Part shown: in pieces, positions 12,841 to 23,813 of the stretch
Layout: every line of letters begins with the position of its first letter
Position numbering within the stretch: position 1 is the stretch's first letter
Notes under the pieces: generated by a model
What the model saw: the letters and a program-made list of their open reading frames with translations, nothing else
What the model was told of the DNA's origin: nothing
Database searches by the model: none
Position numbers and translations under genes: made by a program
Assembly (NCBI GenBank): GCA_947561395.2
Contig: OX387182.1
Coordinates: 5,318,595-5,382,594, forward strand
DNA: 64,000 nt
Reading direction: 5' to 3'
Source of the DNA: Buxus sempervirens
Taxonomy: Eukaryota > Streptophyta > Magnoliopsida > Buxales > Buxaceae

Positions 12841-13079
12841 TATTTCTCCAATCATAGAAAGTTAGTAAACTTTTTTTCTGGTTTTATGTTGTATATTTTC
12901 ATTTATTACAATTTAACTAAGAAAATGTGATTTAATTTTTATTTCTTTCTTCTTTCTTGTTCTTTGCTTATATTTTTTTTCTTTTCAATTTTTTAATTAT
13001 TTATTCATATATTCAATTTTGTGACGTGATATTTTTCTATGTTCACTTAGTGTTCATCTTAATTGAATAGTATGTGGTA

Positions 13080-13560
13080 CTAAAAAACTATAGAAAATAA
13101 AAAAAGAATACTTGTTAAGCTTCCTATCATGCCTTAAGAAAGAAATCAAGGAAAATGGGAAATAAGAGTCAAATCTAATTAGGTTTTATAAGTAATAAGT
13201 AATAAAACTATAAAGGTCAAATAAGAGTGAACATTGCTAAAAAGTAGAATTATATATTTAAACTAAAACGAACTTAAAAAAGAAGATTAAATTAGAGATC
13301 AATATCATCAAAATTAAAAATGATATATGAGTGTGAAGCTCTTACCAAAGAAAAAAAAAGACAACTTATTAAAATAAACAAAAAAGATAAATCTAAATAG
13401 AAAATTTGTAGCACCTTAAAGCATTGAATTATAATTCAAATACTTCAATCGAAATAAAAACATGTAAAAACAATTCAAATTATAAAAAACCAAAAAAGTC
13501 TCTTTACCATTTTCTATTGTTATTTCTTTCTTTATGGTATGATGGGAAGCTTAAAAAATC
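13080..13560. repeat. A-rich repeat core, copy 1
   Basis: Plus-strand A-rich segment matching about 20920-21300. Landmarks in order are ttaagctt...tcat, ccttaagaaa/tcttaagaaa, aataagagtcaaatc/aataagtctcaaatc, a run of aagtaataag-like words, then attgctaaaaa. In both places the A-rich core is embedded in T-rich arms, so the full repeat has opposing strand bias. Confidence 0.6.
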
Positions 13561-14973
13561 CTGATTCGTTTATATTATTTAATAATCTTACCATTCAATT
13601 TGAATGTCTCTCTCAATCTTTCCCCTTTTACCTATGTCTGTCTTTTATTACTTATTCATTTTTCACTCTATTCAGTATGCTTTTACTTTCGTTTTGTATT
13701 TCATTTGTTCTTTTTCTTGATATTTATTTATATTTTTATATATTTTGACTTCTTTATACATTTTTTTATTGCGATTTACCAACATTTCCCTGTTTTTATG
13801 CCTTAAGGTCTCTATTTTTTGATTTTTATTTAGGTTTCTTTTTTAAATATATTTTTGTAATTGAAGATAATTTTCGATCTAAAATTTCTTGAAATGGCAA
13901 CAATTTATGAACTTATTTTGCTGAAAGAAAAATGATTGAGTTGCATTTCTTTGATAATTAATTTGGTTAGTTTTTCCTTACAATTGATAGAATGTTTTAT
14001 TTGTTTATTTCCGATTTTGATGTCGTATTTACTCCAAGCTTTGGTTATTCTCTTCATTTGCTATTCCTATAATCCAATCTTTTGTTTTTAACTTTCTTGG
14101 ATTGCCAATCACCAGAGCAGAAAAGCAAATCAAAACCTTAGACTGAAATGTGTATAGACCTGAGCATGGTAAATGGTAGCATATCTAATTTGAACTGAAA
14201 TGCACTTACAATAGTAACAATCTGATCTTTCATGTCATAACATTCAATCCGTTTTGACATTGGTACCCTTTCTAATATATCTGTACTAATGTTTTTGTGC
14301 AAAAACCCCTGTTCAGAGAATTTGGGTAGGTCCTTATAATTATGATAATAGGCTTGTTGTTCAGGTAAGATGGATGAACTATAGTAAACTCTATAATAAG
14401 AATTTTATATTGATGCTTTAGAACACAATTTCAATTGAAATTTCAATGCTTGATATTGATTTTGTTCTGTTTTGGCTAAGTAATTTGAGATTGTTTATGA
14501 ATTCTAATGTCTTGTTGAGTTATAATCCTTATATTCTGCAGTTCTAATGAAAATTAAGCTAAGTAACTTTTTATATGAGGTAAATTATCTATTTAGCATA
14601 TGCATTGAATCATGCATTGGGACCTGCATTTATTTCTCTATGTATGAATAAGCTTTTGGTTGTGCTTTCATGATTTTCCGTGAAAAGATTGAAGAAAATT
14701 CCTAGTGTTGATATGTTGCTCTCTTCTTTAAATAGTCTATTTTTGGATAGCTATTTTTATCCTCTAAGAAGTGCTGTATCTAATACCCATTATATATTAT
14801 TCAACTTCTTTGGTTGTAATGTTTTGATTATCATTTGCAACTAACACAAGTCGATAGATAATTTAGCTAAAATTTCTTGGATTTTGTAAAAGAGCAGTTG
14901 ATGAACCTTTTTAATTTTGACATAAATCCATCCAAATCTCTCATAAATTCTGTTAAGATCCGCTTTGCTTCAT

Positions 14974-15093
14974 GCATGGAGCGCTCAGGTCCTCCCCTTT
15001 AAAGTCGGATCAAGTATGAGCCACACTCTAGTACTAAACTTGATTTGGTTGGATAGTGGATGAACTGTTGTTTGGTTCTCTATGAAATAGTAC
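14974..15093. repeat. Local direct repeat, copy 1
   Basis: A 120-bp block beginning gcatggagcgctcaggtcct recurs at 16177-16295 with few changes, the same orientation and about 1.2 kb spacing. The Mutator-type MITE at 15139-15667 lies between the two copies. A local duplication is the simplest origin. Confidence 0.8.
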
Positions 15094-15138
15094 TCTAGGT
15101 GTATTTGTTTCCAAGGAAAACTGGAATAATAAGTTAAA

Positions 15139-15667
15139 GGGAAAATTACACTTAGACCCCCTGAGTTTTAGTGCGTGGACACTTAAACCCCCTGTGTTTT
15201 GAAAGTGATCACTAACACCCCTCTAGTTATGTAAAATGTACACATAGCACCCCTGCCGTTAACTTCCTCCTAACGGTGTTAACAAATTTATAAAAAATGA
15301 CCAAATTACCCTTATAAATAATAGAAGAAAGGGAAAAAAAAAAGGAGGGCGTTGGGTTTCTTCATTCAACGAAATTGTCGCTTGGAGAAGGATAAGACTT
15401 CACCCTGCTTACAACATGGTGAAGACGAACCTACATTCGCACACTTCCCCAAATGCCACCTCCCCCTTTTTTTCCTTTCTTCTGTTATTTAAAAGGGTAA
15501 TTTGGTCTTTTTTTATAAATTTGTTAATAGCGTTAGGAGGAAGCTAACGGCAGGGGTGTTATGTGTACATTTCACAAAACTAGAGGGGTGTTAGTGATCA
15601 CTTTCAAAACACAGGGGGTTTAAGTGTCCGTGCGCTAAAACTCAGGGGGTGTAAATGTAATTTTCCC
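15139..15667. mobile_element. Mutator-type MITE with long terminal inverted repeats
   Basis: The element runs from GGGAAAATTACAC to the matching ...GTAATTTTCCC, 529 bp. Its terminal inverted repeats are about 210 bp and closely matched (shared words include ctgagttttag, ggacacttaaaccccctg and gatcactaacacccct). A perfect 9-bp target duplication taagttaaa lies at 15130-15138 and 15668-15676, the length typical of Mutator-like elements. It has no coding capacity, so it is non-autonomous. The right end sits about 15 bases before a splice-acceptor-like tatatgcag. Confidence 0.92.
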
Positions 15668-15691
15668 TAAGTTAAATTGTTGTATATGCAG

Positions 15692-15768
15692 GTACGCGGA
15701 CTTCTTGTGTGCGATATTGTATCAAATGTTGCAAATGATTTGCTCCTAAAGGAAATGTATCTTCTCAG
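15692..15768 (+). other. Exon-like island, unrecognised
   Basis: After acceptor tatatgcag, 77 bases are open in phase 0 (VRGLLVCDIVSN, then VANDLLLKEMYLL) and end at donor CTCAG|gtagtt with two bases left over. The composition looks coding and the phase fits the island at 7496-7560. I do not recognise the family and found no continuation in phase. It may be a real exon of a plus-strand gene, or a relic. Confidence 0.35.
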
Positions 15769-17577
15769 GTAGTTGATCTCACATATTTTTTCTTTTTTTC
15801 TTTTTTCAAAATTCCTTTAATGCAGATGCATGATTGCTTATGCTGAATGATCAATGTTTCTCTTCAAATTATAATCAAGTGGAAAATATTTTTATACGTG
15901 ACAAAATTTTAAATACTTCTATTAGTTAATGAAAGGGACCCGAACTTAGTATTGTTTAAACCACATTTTGCAATACATTGAGAAGGTTTATGCCATTCGA
16001 AAAGATGTAGCATTTAGCTATTTTTGTTACCTTCTAAATCGAAAAGGGAAGTTGAGAATGAAATATCTTGTAAAGTTCTATGCCATTGGAAGTCATTTAG
16101 CATTCAAATCAGTGTTTTGACCATCTAAGTCCTATATCATCTTCTTGTAAATTGGTATAAAGGTATATAAGATGTAGCATGGAGCGCTCAGGTCCTCCCC
16201 TTTAAAGTCAGATAGAGTATTAGCCACACTCCAGTACTAAACTTCATTTGGTTGGATAGTGGATGAATTGTTGTTTGGTTCTCTGTGAAATAGTATTAGG
16301 TCATCATCATTTGTGAAAGCCAACTGCATTGGATGATCCTTGAGATCCAAAGAACTATAGGTTAGTAAGTTGGACAGTTATAATCATCTATTCCTTGTGA
16401 GTTTGGGTATATTGTTGATGCTCTGTAGTACTGTAGCATCTGTAAACACTACTCAGTGGACCATTTGTCAGCATGGATTAATAGAAACTTTCAATTAATG
16501 AAGGCTTCCCCTTGAATTAATTGAGCAACATTAGTTTGTAGAACGTAAATTTTTAAAGGGCCTTCAGTGCAATACCCTATTTTCTTTCTTCCTTTTATTT
16601 CTTTCCTTTGTGGGATGCATGCCCCTTATAAAAAAATTTGTGTTTAACAGTTCCAGATTTCTAGGATCTTTGGATTTGATTATGCTGGCCCTCAGCTATA
16701 ATCTAGTAAGACTACCGGCAGCCTCTCCAATATCGTACTCAGATTATTTCCTCCGGCCTCAATATTGATGCACGAATTGGGGGTTACTTCTTTTACCAGT
16801 TGTCTATTCTATGGATTGTGTGTTTCTGTTCTTTGATCGTCCAGTGACCTCAACAAGCTGTGACCATTGGCAACCCACAAATCTCCGGCTCAGCGCGTTT
16901 TCATTATAATCTCCAGTGATTGTGTTCCCAGCGAACCTAAAGAAAAGCTTCTATGCCCTGTATCAGCAAGTAGGATTTCTTGCACAAGCACTTAAGGTAG
17001 TATAGATCTCTGTCATATTTTTGTAACTTGTTTATTATTTTGTGTAGTTTCTTCATACTCTAGTGGATAGCAATGCCTTGATTAGATATACAGCAAAAAA
17101 AAGTTATTCTGCTGATGATGCTACCTGCTTTGGGGATGTTTAAATGATAATTTGATGGCTTCATCTCCAATTTGGAAATTCATCCACAGGTGTGTTGTTA
17201 TGGATGGACACTAGGCTCTTATTGTTCGGGGTTATTGCTTCTGAATCAATAAAATTGTATATATTTTCTATCAGGGTGAAGTTGATAAATTTTTTTCTTG
17301 GCATATTTATTCTCTAATAAAAGTCATGCAAAGCTTGCAATAGGCTTCCGAAGATGTTGTGAAAGCTTGAAAACTCTTCTAATTCGTGGTTTGTAAGTGT
17401 CAGCTGAATCATTTTAGGTAATGACATGCACCTAATTAATTATAGGAAAATATAACCATGCATGTACCCAGTGAGATTATGTACCCTCTCTCTCTATATT
17501 TTATGATAAGGATCTTATAGTATAATTTCAGTAATTCATCTACCTTTTAATGGAATCCCATTAAGTTTATTTTCAGG
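15769..17577. other. AT-rich DNA with one exon-like island
   Basis: Contains the second copy of the local repeat (16177-16295) and AT-rich intron-like DNA. An island at about 16930-17000, after cccag and before gtagtatag, is open in one frame (NLKKSFYALYQQVG, then FLAQALK), but its phase does not join to 15692-15768. No gene model is supported. Confidence 0.25.
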
Positions 17578-17603
17578 GCTATGGAATTATCTACCCTTGA
17601 TGG

Positions 17604-18190
17604 TGGTTCCTATGCCAGCTGGGCCAAGGTTAGCCATAGAGAATCTTCTTATGCTTTGGATGCTACCATATCTAATTGTCGTTGATTTGGAACTTTGCTT
17701 CTTTGCGGAAACTATGGTTTTTGCTAGTTAATTTATTATATGATGCATGAGTGAATATGCTACACAATAATAACTGCTAAAGTATGCTTGCAACACATTG
17801 ATCAGCATATGAGCTAGAGTCTTTTTTTTTTCTTTTGGTTGTGAGATGTATTTTAAATACCTATAGCAAAAAATGATTATATCAAAAGTATAATGTGGCA
17901 TTTAAAGGGAATCATGAATTGCTATTTGTTTTTATTGGCATAAGTCCTTTTTATGATTGCACTTTTCTCTTTTGAAGGCTGGTTATGGTTATCCAATTAT
18001 TGACAGATCGAGACCTCCAAATGTCTTTCCTTCAAATTAAGGTTTTCCATGTACGGTGAGAAATGCGATCTGTATTTTTATTCTTTTTTGCTTTTTTGTA
18101 TTTTTTTGCCAGCCAATTTGAATGCTCTATCCCGATAATTACGTTTGTACTTTCATATCTCTTCACTCAAAATTTTTTCTCTTTTCTTGA
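17604..18190. repeat. Segmental duplicate, copy 2
   Basis: Counterpart of 12234-12840. It begins just inside an open segment that follows a ttttcag acceptor-like site at about 17577 and could read LWNYLPLMVVPMPAG onward for about 50 residues. I cannot name that frame, and the other copy does not keep it, so I treat it as repeat. Confidence 0.7.
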
Positions 18191-18924
18191 TAAATCACAA
18201 AAGAAGAACTAGTTCCAGTTTCGATTGAATTACTTATATTTTGTTTTGTTTAATTCTTTTTTTTTTATGAGTTGTTTAATTCATTTCATTTACTAAATAT
18301 CTTAGCATTATTTGTGTTTTATAGTGTGATCATTGTACATATTTCTTTTTATGTTCATTTGACTAAGTTATAATTTCTTTTTTAATATATGCTTTACATT
18401 GGTGTATTATTTTTTTTCCTTTTTTTTTATCGCATTTCATTCTAACAAGTATTTATATATTATTCAAATTTTTTTATATTCTGCCTTTCATTTCTAATGT
18501 GTCTTTGTCAATTTCTTCTTTGTTCGTTTTTAATATTTTCTTCATTACATTTCTTTTATCATTCAATTTTAACATGTTCTTTTTAACTATATCTCAAATG
18601 ATTTAAGATTTTTCTTTAATTATAGAAAATTTGTATCCTATTTAGTGATGTGGTGGTACTATATAATTGTATTTTTATTTTGTTTTTCATCTTTTTATTT
18701 CCTTTTAAGAGATTTCACTTTCTAAATTTTTTTTATATTTATTTCTGTTTTTGTAGTTTTATTAATTTTTTGGGTAATTTCTTGGGATTTAGATTTGTTT
18801 ATTATTATTGTTTTTATGAAGTTTTCTCTCGGATTTTCTTTGAGTTTATTTTTTTTTCATTAATTCAATTTCTCTAAATTTGTTTATATTTTATGATTTT
18901 ATTACTTCTTTTGTGACTATTTAT

Positions 18925-19357
18925 AGGCAAAATTAGTGTTTTGTAATAATTAAAAATTATCGATAAAAAATTTTCAAAGTAAGTCGTGGTTTTGTTGTTA
19001 TAATTTTTTTTTTATTGAATTGCACACCCATCATAGGGCACACATGGAATCATTGTAGGTTACACACCAAATGGTAATAGGGCATGTACTACGTTAACAT
19101 AGGCCACATACCACACTTTTGTAGGGAAAATGTTGCATTATCATGAGGAACACATAATGTCATTGCAGGGCGCACACCTATTTAGAAATTAGTCTCATAA
19201 GGGGTAATTCAGTCCAAGTAAAAGTTGTAACAGTAAACCACGACTTATTTCTTTTAAATAAATTTTTTTAAAGTGTACGTAATTTTTTAATTATTTGAGA
19301 AACCATCAATTTATCTTAGTTTATTTTATGAAGCATGATTAAAACCTAATTTTGCCT
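18925..19357. mobile_element. Inverted-repeat (MITE-like) element
   Basis: Starts aggcaaaattag and ends ctaattttgcct. Inside, aataattaaaaatta...aagtaagtcgtggttt on the left pairs with aaaccacgacttattt...taattattt on the right, so imperfect terminal inverted repeats span at least 60-90 bases. The middle (19020-19200) is less T-rich, with recurring gggcacaca/ggttacacac words. No clear target duplication was found and the family is unknown. Confidence 0.6.
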
Positions 19358-20919
19358 CATTTAAAGCTACTTTTTTTCATAGTATTTCATATTTTCACTT
19401 TCCATGTTTGTGTTCTAATTGATACCACTTGTTGAATTTGTTGATATTTATTTCTATTTTAGTCATTTAATCAAGTAAGACTTAGTTTATTTTCCTAGGA
19501 TTTTTTCTTTCTTTAAGTAATTTTCCACGCAGTTATGATTTTTAAAAATTTTTTTATTTCCTTATTTTGTTTTTTATTTTTTCATAAAATATTATTGTGT
19601 TTTTGCCACGGTCTTTTTTCTTTGATATTTTTTAATCTTTAATATCTCTCATCTTTCAATTTCTTGTGTTCTTTTGGACAATTTCTCTAATGGTTTGTGC
19701 TTTTTTTTTGAATCATAAAAGTTTGTATTCTTTACTATAGTTTAATGTTCGTATGATTTCACGTTTTTATTTTATAGTTTCACTGTTTTTTGAGAAATTT
19801 TTGTTGTAATGACGTTTTTACAATTCATTTTTCTCACATTTTGAGCTGTATTTCTCTACTCTCTTGAGCTATATTTCTCTTTTGAAATTAAGGATTTTTC
19901 GTTTTTTACCTTTCAACCATTTATTATTGATAGGTTTTTTTTCTTTTGTAATTAGTCTTTTCATATTTTGACTTAATCTTTTTGCTTTCCTCATTGATTT
20001 CATTATCCAAATTTTTGTTTAAATCACATTTCAGCGATAGTTAATCCTTTTAAATTTGAGTTTTCATTATTTTTCACCTATTGCTGTTATGTGAGATTTT
20101 TAATTGCCTTAATTGTCTAATCTTCCCCCTTCTTTTTTGGAAATATTTTATGTATTGTGTACAACCAAAGGTCTTGACAAATATATATTTTTTTTTCTCT
20201 TTTATGTTTTAGTTAACTTTTTCATTCAATTTTATTGTATTTTTTTATATTATTGTTATCTTTGACTATAGAAGAAAGGTATTGACCTTTTCTACAGTTT
20301 ATTATTTTAATGGAGTCACTATTTTATATTTGATTTTTTCATAGTTTTTGTTAAATGGATGTCATTGATCATAGAAACGTATTTGACCTTTTCTATGATT
20401 CAATATTTTTGGATTTATTTTAGGTTTTTCACTTATTTCATGTGCTGAATTTTTGAATTGTTATTTGTGTTTTTGTTTTTGATTTGCTTTTAAATGTTTT
20501 CACTTTGATTTAACTACGTTTCTAATACTATCGTGGTTTAAGGTATTTATTTTGTATATTCGTTTTAGATTTCTTTTTTAGGTTTGTTTGTAAATGTTTA
20601 TATTTGTTTTTTTATTAATATTTACAGCCATGTATCATTTTTAATTTTATTGATTTAGTCTTTATTTGACTTAATTCTCTTTTACCTCTTTCCTCTGATA
20701 TTTATTTCATATATAATGATTTAGTCTTTATTTGACTTAGTTATTATATATATTTATTTCATATATAATAACTATTTTTATTATTTTATTTCCTAGTTTC
20801 TCCCATAGCTTTCATTTTTTAATTTTTCAATTATTTATTCATTTTCCACTTTTTTTATTCTGTATGTTTACTGCATTAATTTTGTTTGTCTTTACAACTG
20901 ATTTCATATAAATTGAGTG

Positions 20920-21300
20920 GTTAAATATATAAAGTAATATAAAAAAATAATTGTAGTAATTATTAAGCTTTTTGTCATATCTTAAGAAATACCAAAAAAG
21001 GACCAAGGTAATAAGTCTCAAATCAGAAAAGGACTATAAGTTGATAAGATTTAAGAAGTATGAATAAGGGTTAAAATTGCTAAAAAAATAAATGTTAATA
21101 TACTAAAATTAACTTGGAAAGCTAAAGAGAGAATCAAAATAACTAATTTTAAAAGGATAAGTGAGTGTAATGAATTAAAAAAAAAGAAATGTAAATATAA
21201 AATTGAAAAGAAAGCGTTAGATCGTAATAAAATAGGAGCATAGATTAAATCATGATAAAAACATTTTATTTTTTTAAAGGAATGACTGGAAGCTTGAAAA
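20920..21300. repeat. A-rich repeat core, copy 2
   Basis: Counterpart of 13080-13560, embedded in the T-rich block with A-rich bias on the plus strand. A short local duplicate of atcatgataaaaacattttat lies at about 21248-21320. Confidence 0.55.
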
Positions 21301-21999
21301 TCATGATAAAAACATTTTATATTTTTTGATTCCTTTTTCACTGGGTTTCGAGGTGTTTTTCCCACACTGTTCTACTTTTATCTTCTTTTTTTCAATGATT
21401 TAATCCTTGTTCACTATTGTGATTTGGTAATTTTTCTTTCCTTTCATATCATTTATGCTTTTGTCACTATTGTAGTTTTATGTATTACTTGATATTTATT
21501 TGTATTTGAATTTTTTTACTTGTTATTCTAATTTAGCTGTTTTCTTCTTTTTTATGCCTGAAGGTTTCTTTTGGACTTTATATCTTTGTTTTATTTTTTA
21601 GTTTGTTTCGTTAAAATCTTACCATTTTTTTTTAGGATTTTATTTCTTTAAAGCGTGTCGAGAATCAAGATGGTTAATGATCATTATTTTTTTCATTTTT
21701 GCTCTTCAATATGTTTTTATATAATGTTTTAACTTGTTTTTCCCATATCGTTCCCTTTTAATTATATTACTTCATTTATTATTTATTAAATTTTGATTGT
21801 TGTATTTTGTTCATTTTCTGTATTCAAGTTGTTTTATATTTATTTCGGATTTGATCTATTTATTTTCTTTCTTGATAAATAATTACTTTTTTTTAAATTT
21901 TGATTTGTTGTTAAATGTTGTTATTTTGATGTAATCGTTTTTCTTCGTTTCTATGCGTTACTGTTTTTATTTAAGCCTCTACTCATTTCATCTGAACTG

Positions 22000-22415
22000 C
22001 ACTTAAAGAGAGTGTTGAGAGGAGTCAACTAGGGCAAGAAAGATGAAACTTTTGAAAAACAATTAATGAAAACACGAGGCTTCTTTGCTTCCGAACTGTA
22101 ATTGAGGAGTTTTCAAAATGCAAAAGAAAGATTTCAATCACCACCACCAACAAGGGTTAAAAGAGACGAATCAAGTGGGAAAAATATAAGAACTGGAATA
22201 CAGACAAACATACCTGGTAAATGTCAAGGAAGCGATAGGTTGTTCTTCGTATGGAGTTACGTGAAGGAAGAAGCAAAATCTCTTCTCTGTGTCTAATCAG
22301 CGGAGACCAGAGAATCGCAGCCCTGGTTGAGGATGGATGGAGAATCAGTTGCTTGAGTTTCAGCATCTCTCCTATTTTGATCACTTGCTCAGTCCCGTTC
22401 TGAGACAATAAAAAC
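22000..22415 (-). other. Leader-like sequence on the minus strand
   Basis: Base composition changes sharply from the T-rich block. Read on the minus strand, 22400-22217 is CT-rich, like a plant 5' leader (ccatccatcctcaacc, cttccttcacg), and ends ATTTACCAG|gtatgt, a good donor at about 22217. No coding exon could be found downstream on that strand, so the gene it belongs to is unknown. It could also be part of an element. Confidence 0.3.
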
Positions 22416-22760
22416 TGAGGTTGTGCTCAGCCGATGTTGTCCTCGAAGGAGATTCCCTCACCATCATCCAATTGTTTTCTCGTCGCAACTCTTCCTTTCC
22501 TTGGCGTATTCTCGCAACCCTCTCTGAATTACAGCTGTTGACTAGAGATTTTGTTGCTGTTCTGTTCAACCATAGATGCCGAGAGGGGAACCAAGTTGCC
22601 GATATGCTAGCTAATTTCGCTATAGATAGCTTCTCCTGTACTTGGCTTCGTTCCCCCCTGGTTTTGTTTCTCTGTTATTGCGGGCTGATGCCTAGAACAT
22701 TTCATTTCCTCGTCTATAATATAATTCCGTTTTTCCCGCCAGAAAAAAAAAAAAAAAAAG
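22416..22760 (+). mobile_element. LINE 3' end with RNase H-like tail
   Basis: A 5'-truncated non-LTR relic. The frame from 22421 reads VVLEGDSLTIIQLFSRRNSS, then HRCREGNQVADMLANFA. These are the last strand and helix of the plant RNase H-like domain (RVT_3), with the GDS and N-x-VAD-x-LA signatures. A poly(A) run at 22742-22759 closes the element on the same strand. Similar RNase H-like genes exist in the host, but the poly(A) and missing upstream domain favour a LINE copy. Confidence 0.75.
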
Positions 22761-23813
22761 ACATTCATGGGTAACATGCATGCAATATTGGACTTTATTT
22801 AGGATATGTAAGTACCAGGGGAATGCACTATGCAGGTAGCAAAAGTATCAGAAACAAAAAAATGTTATGTTATTTGGCCTTTTGGAAATATAATGTTATG
22901 TGGACAGTTAGCTAAGACACTTGTTGTAATAACAAACCTTGGTATTTGAATATATTTCGATAACATCAGAGTTGGCATTTTGGGTATAAAATGTCAAGCA
23001 AAAAACAAAAAATTCATCTTATATAATTGCATAGATTTAAAAACCATCGCTTATAGACCCAACCCTCCCTTGCACTTCTAAGCTCTACCCATAACCTATG
23101 AAAATGGTAGCCCACACATATATGGGAAACAATCAACAAAACGTACCACTTCTTCTTCTTCTTCTTTGTTTTTGTGGTTTTTGTTTTTGACTCATTTGCG
23201 TCTTCTTGGGACATCCGATCACTTTTCCTACGCTTTCGTTGCACATAAACTTTAGTTTTACTGGATGTCGTCACCTTCTCGAAAAACCTTCCAGCACGAT
23301 TTTTTCAGCCAAAAGGTGGGATTAATAGGTCAATCAAATTTCATGGCACACCCAGCAGTTGATCCTCTTGCTATTGTGATGGATGCGCCTCAGAATTTCT
23401 GAACAGAATTACTGTTAGCACCCCCTCATTAGGTCACAAACGCAAAATGGCCTTGACACCCGAAAATATAGAAATGTATGGGACCCAAATTTGCATTCAT
23501 ATAGGTGTAGGTTGTATGTAAACCAACAAGGCAAAAGATTAGAAACTCAATCATCACATTGGACATGCCTCTAAAATGTATCGCCGCCATGGAACCCAGT
23601 AGTAAACAGTGGTTCAGATGGAAACATGAAATGGACTATTGCATGACAAAAGAAAATTCAGGTCTATGCACAAAGAAAACCAGATTTTGATTCAATTTTC
23701 TTTTCCCATGTGACGGTGGGAAAACATTTCGATGTGGAACCACTTCAGCCAGAGTAACATAAAAAGCCGCTTCATCGTCGTAGTACATCAGAAAGAGCAT
23801 AATAACATCCGGA
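22761..23813. other. 3' flank of the phosphatidylinositol synthase gene
   Basis: The part next to 23814 probably holds the 3' untranslated region of the minus-strand gene, but no clear polyadenylation signal was fixed. A Lys/Arg-rich minus-strand frame at 23014-23274 (contains KRRKSDRMSQ) has no homology I recognise. Nothing else is visible. Confidence 0.35.

Larger units (their letters stand above)
10779..15129. repeat. T-rich repetitive DNA with A-rich cores
   Basis: Between the solo LTR and the MITE there is no gene. The plus strand is strongly T-biased at 11240-12060, 12690-13030 and 13500-13850, and flips to A-rich at about 13080-13490. Parts recur elsewhere: 11500-12240 matches 4913-5360, 12234-12840 matches 17604-18190, and 13080-13540 matches 20920-21300. 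The pattern suggests several rounds of segmental or element duplication. Confidence 0.5.
18191..21990. repeat. Extreme T-rich block of about 3.8 kb
   Basis: Almost continuous T-rich DNA on the plus strand (runs of tttt with short interruptions such as ttttcattc and tttaatt), broken by the inverted-repeat element at 18925-19357 and an A-rich core at 20920-21300. No gene or domain is visible on either strand. Words recur at short range, for example atttagtctttatttgactta twice at about 20650-20740. Confidence 0.6.

Noticed and set aside
17578-17720. Possible terminal exon reading LWNYLPLMVVPMPAG
   Set aside because: It lies at the start of a segmental duplicate, its phase does not join upstream islands, and the other copy does not keep the frame.
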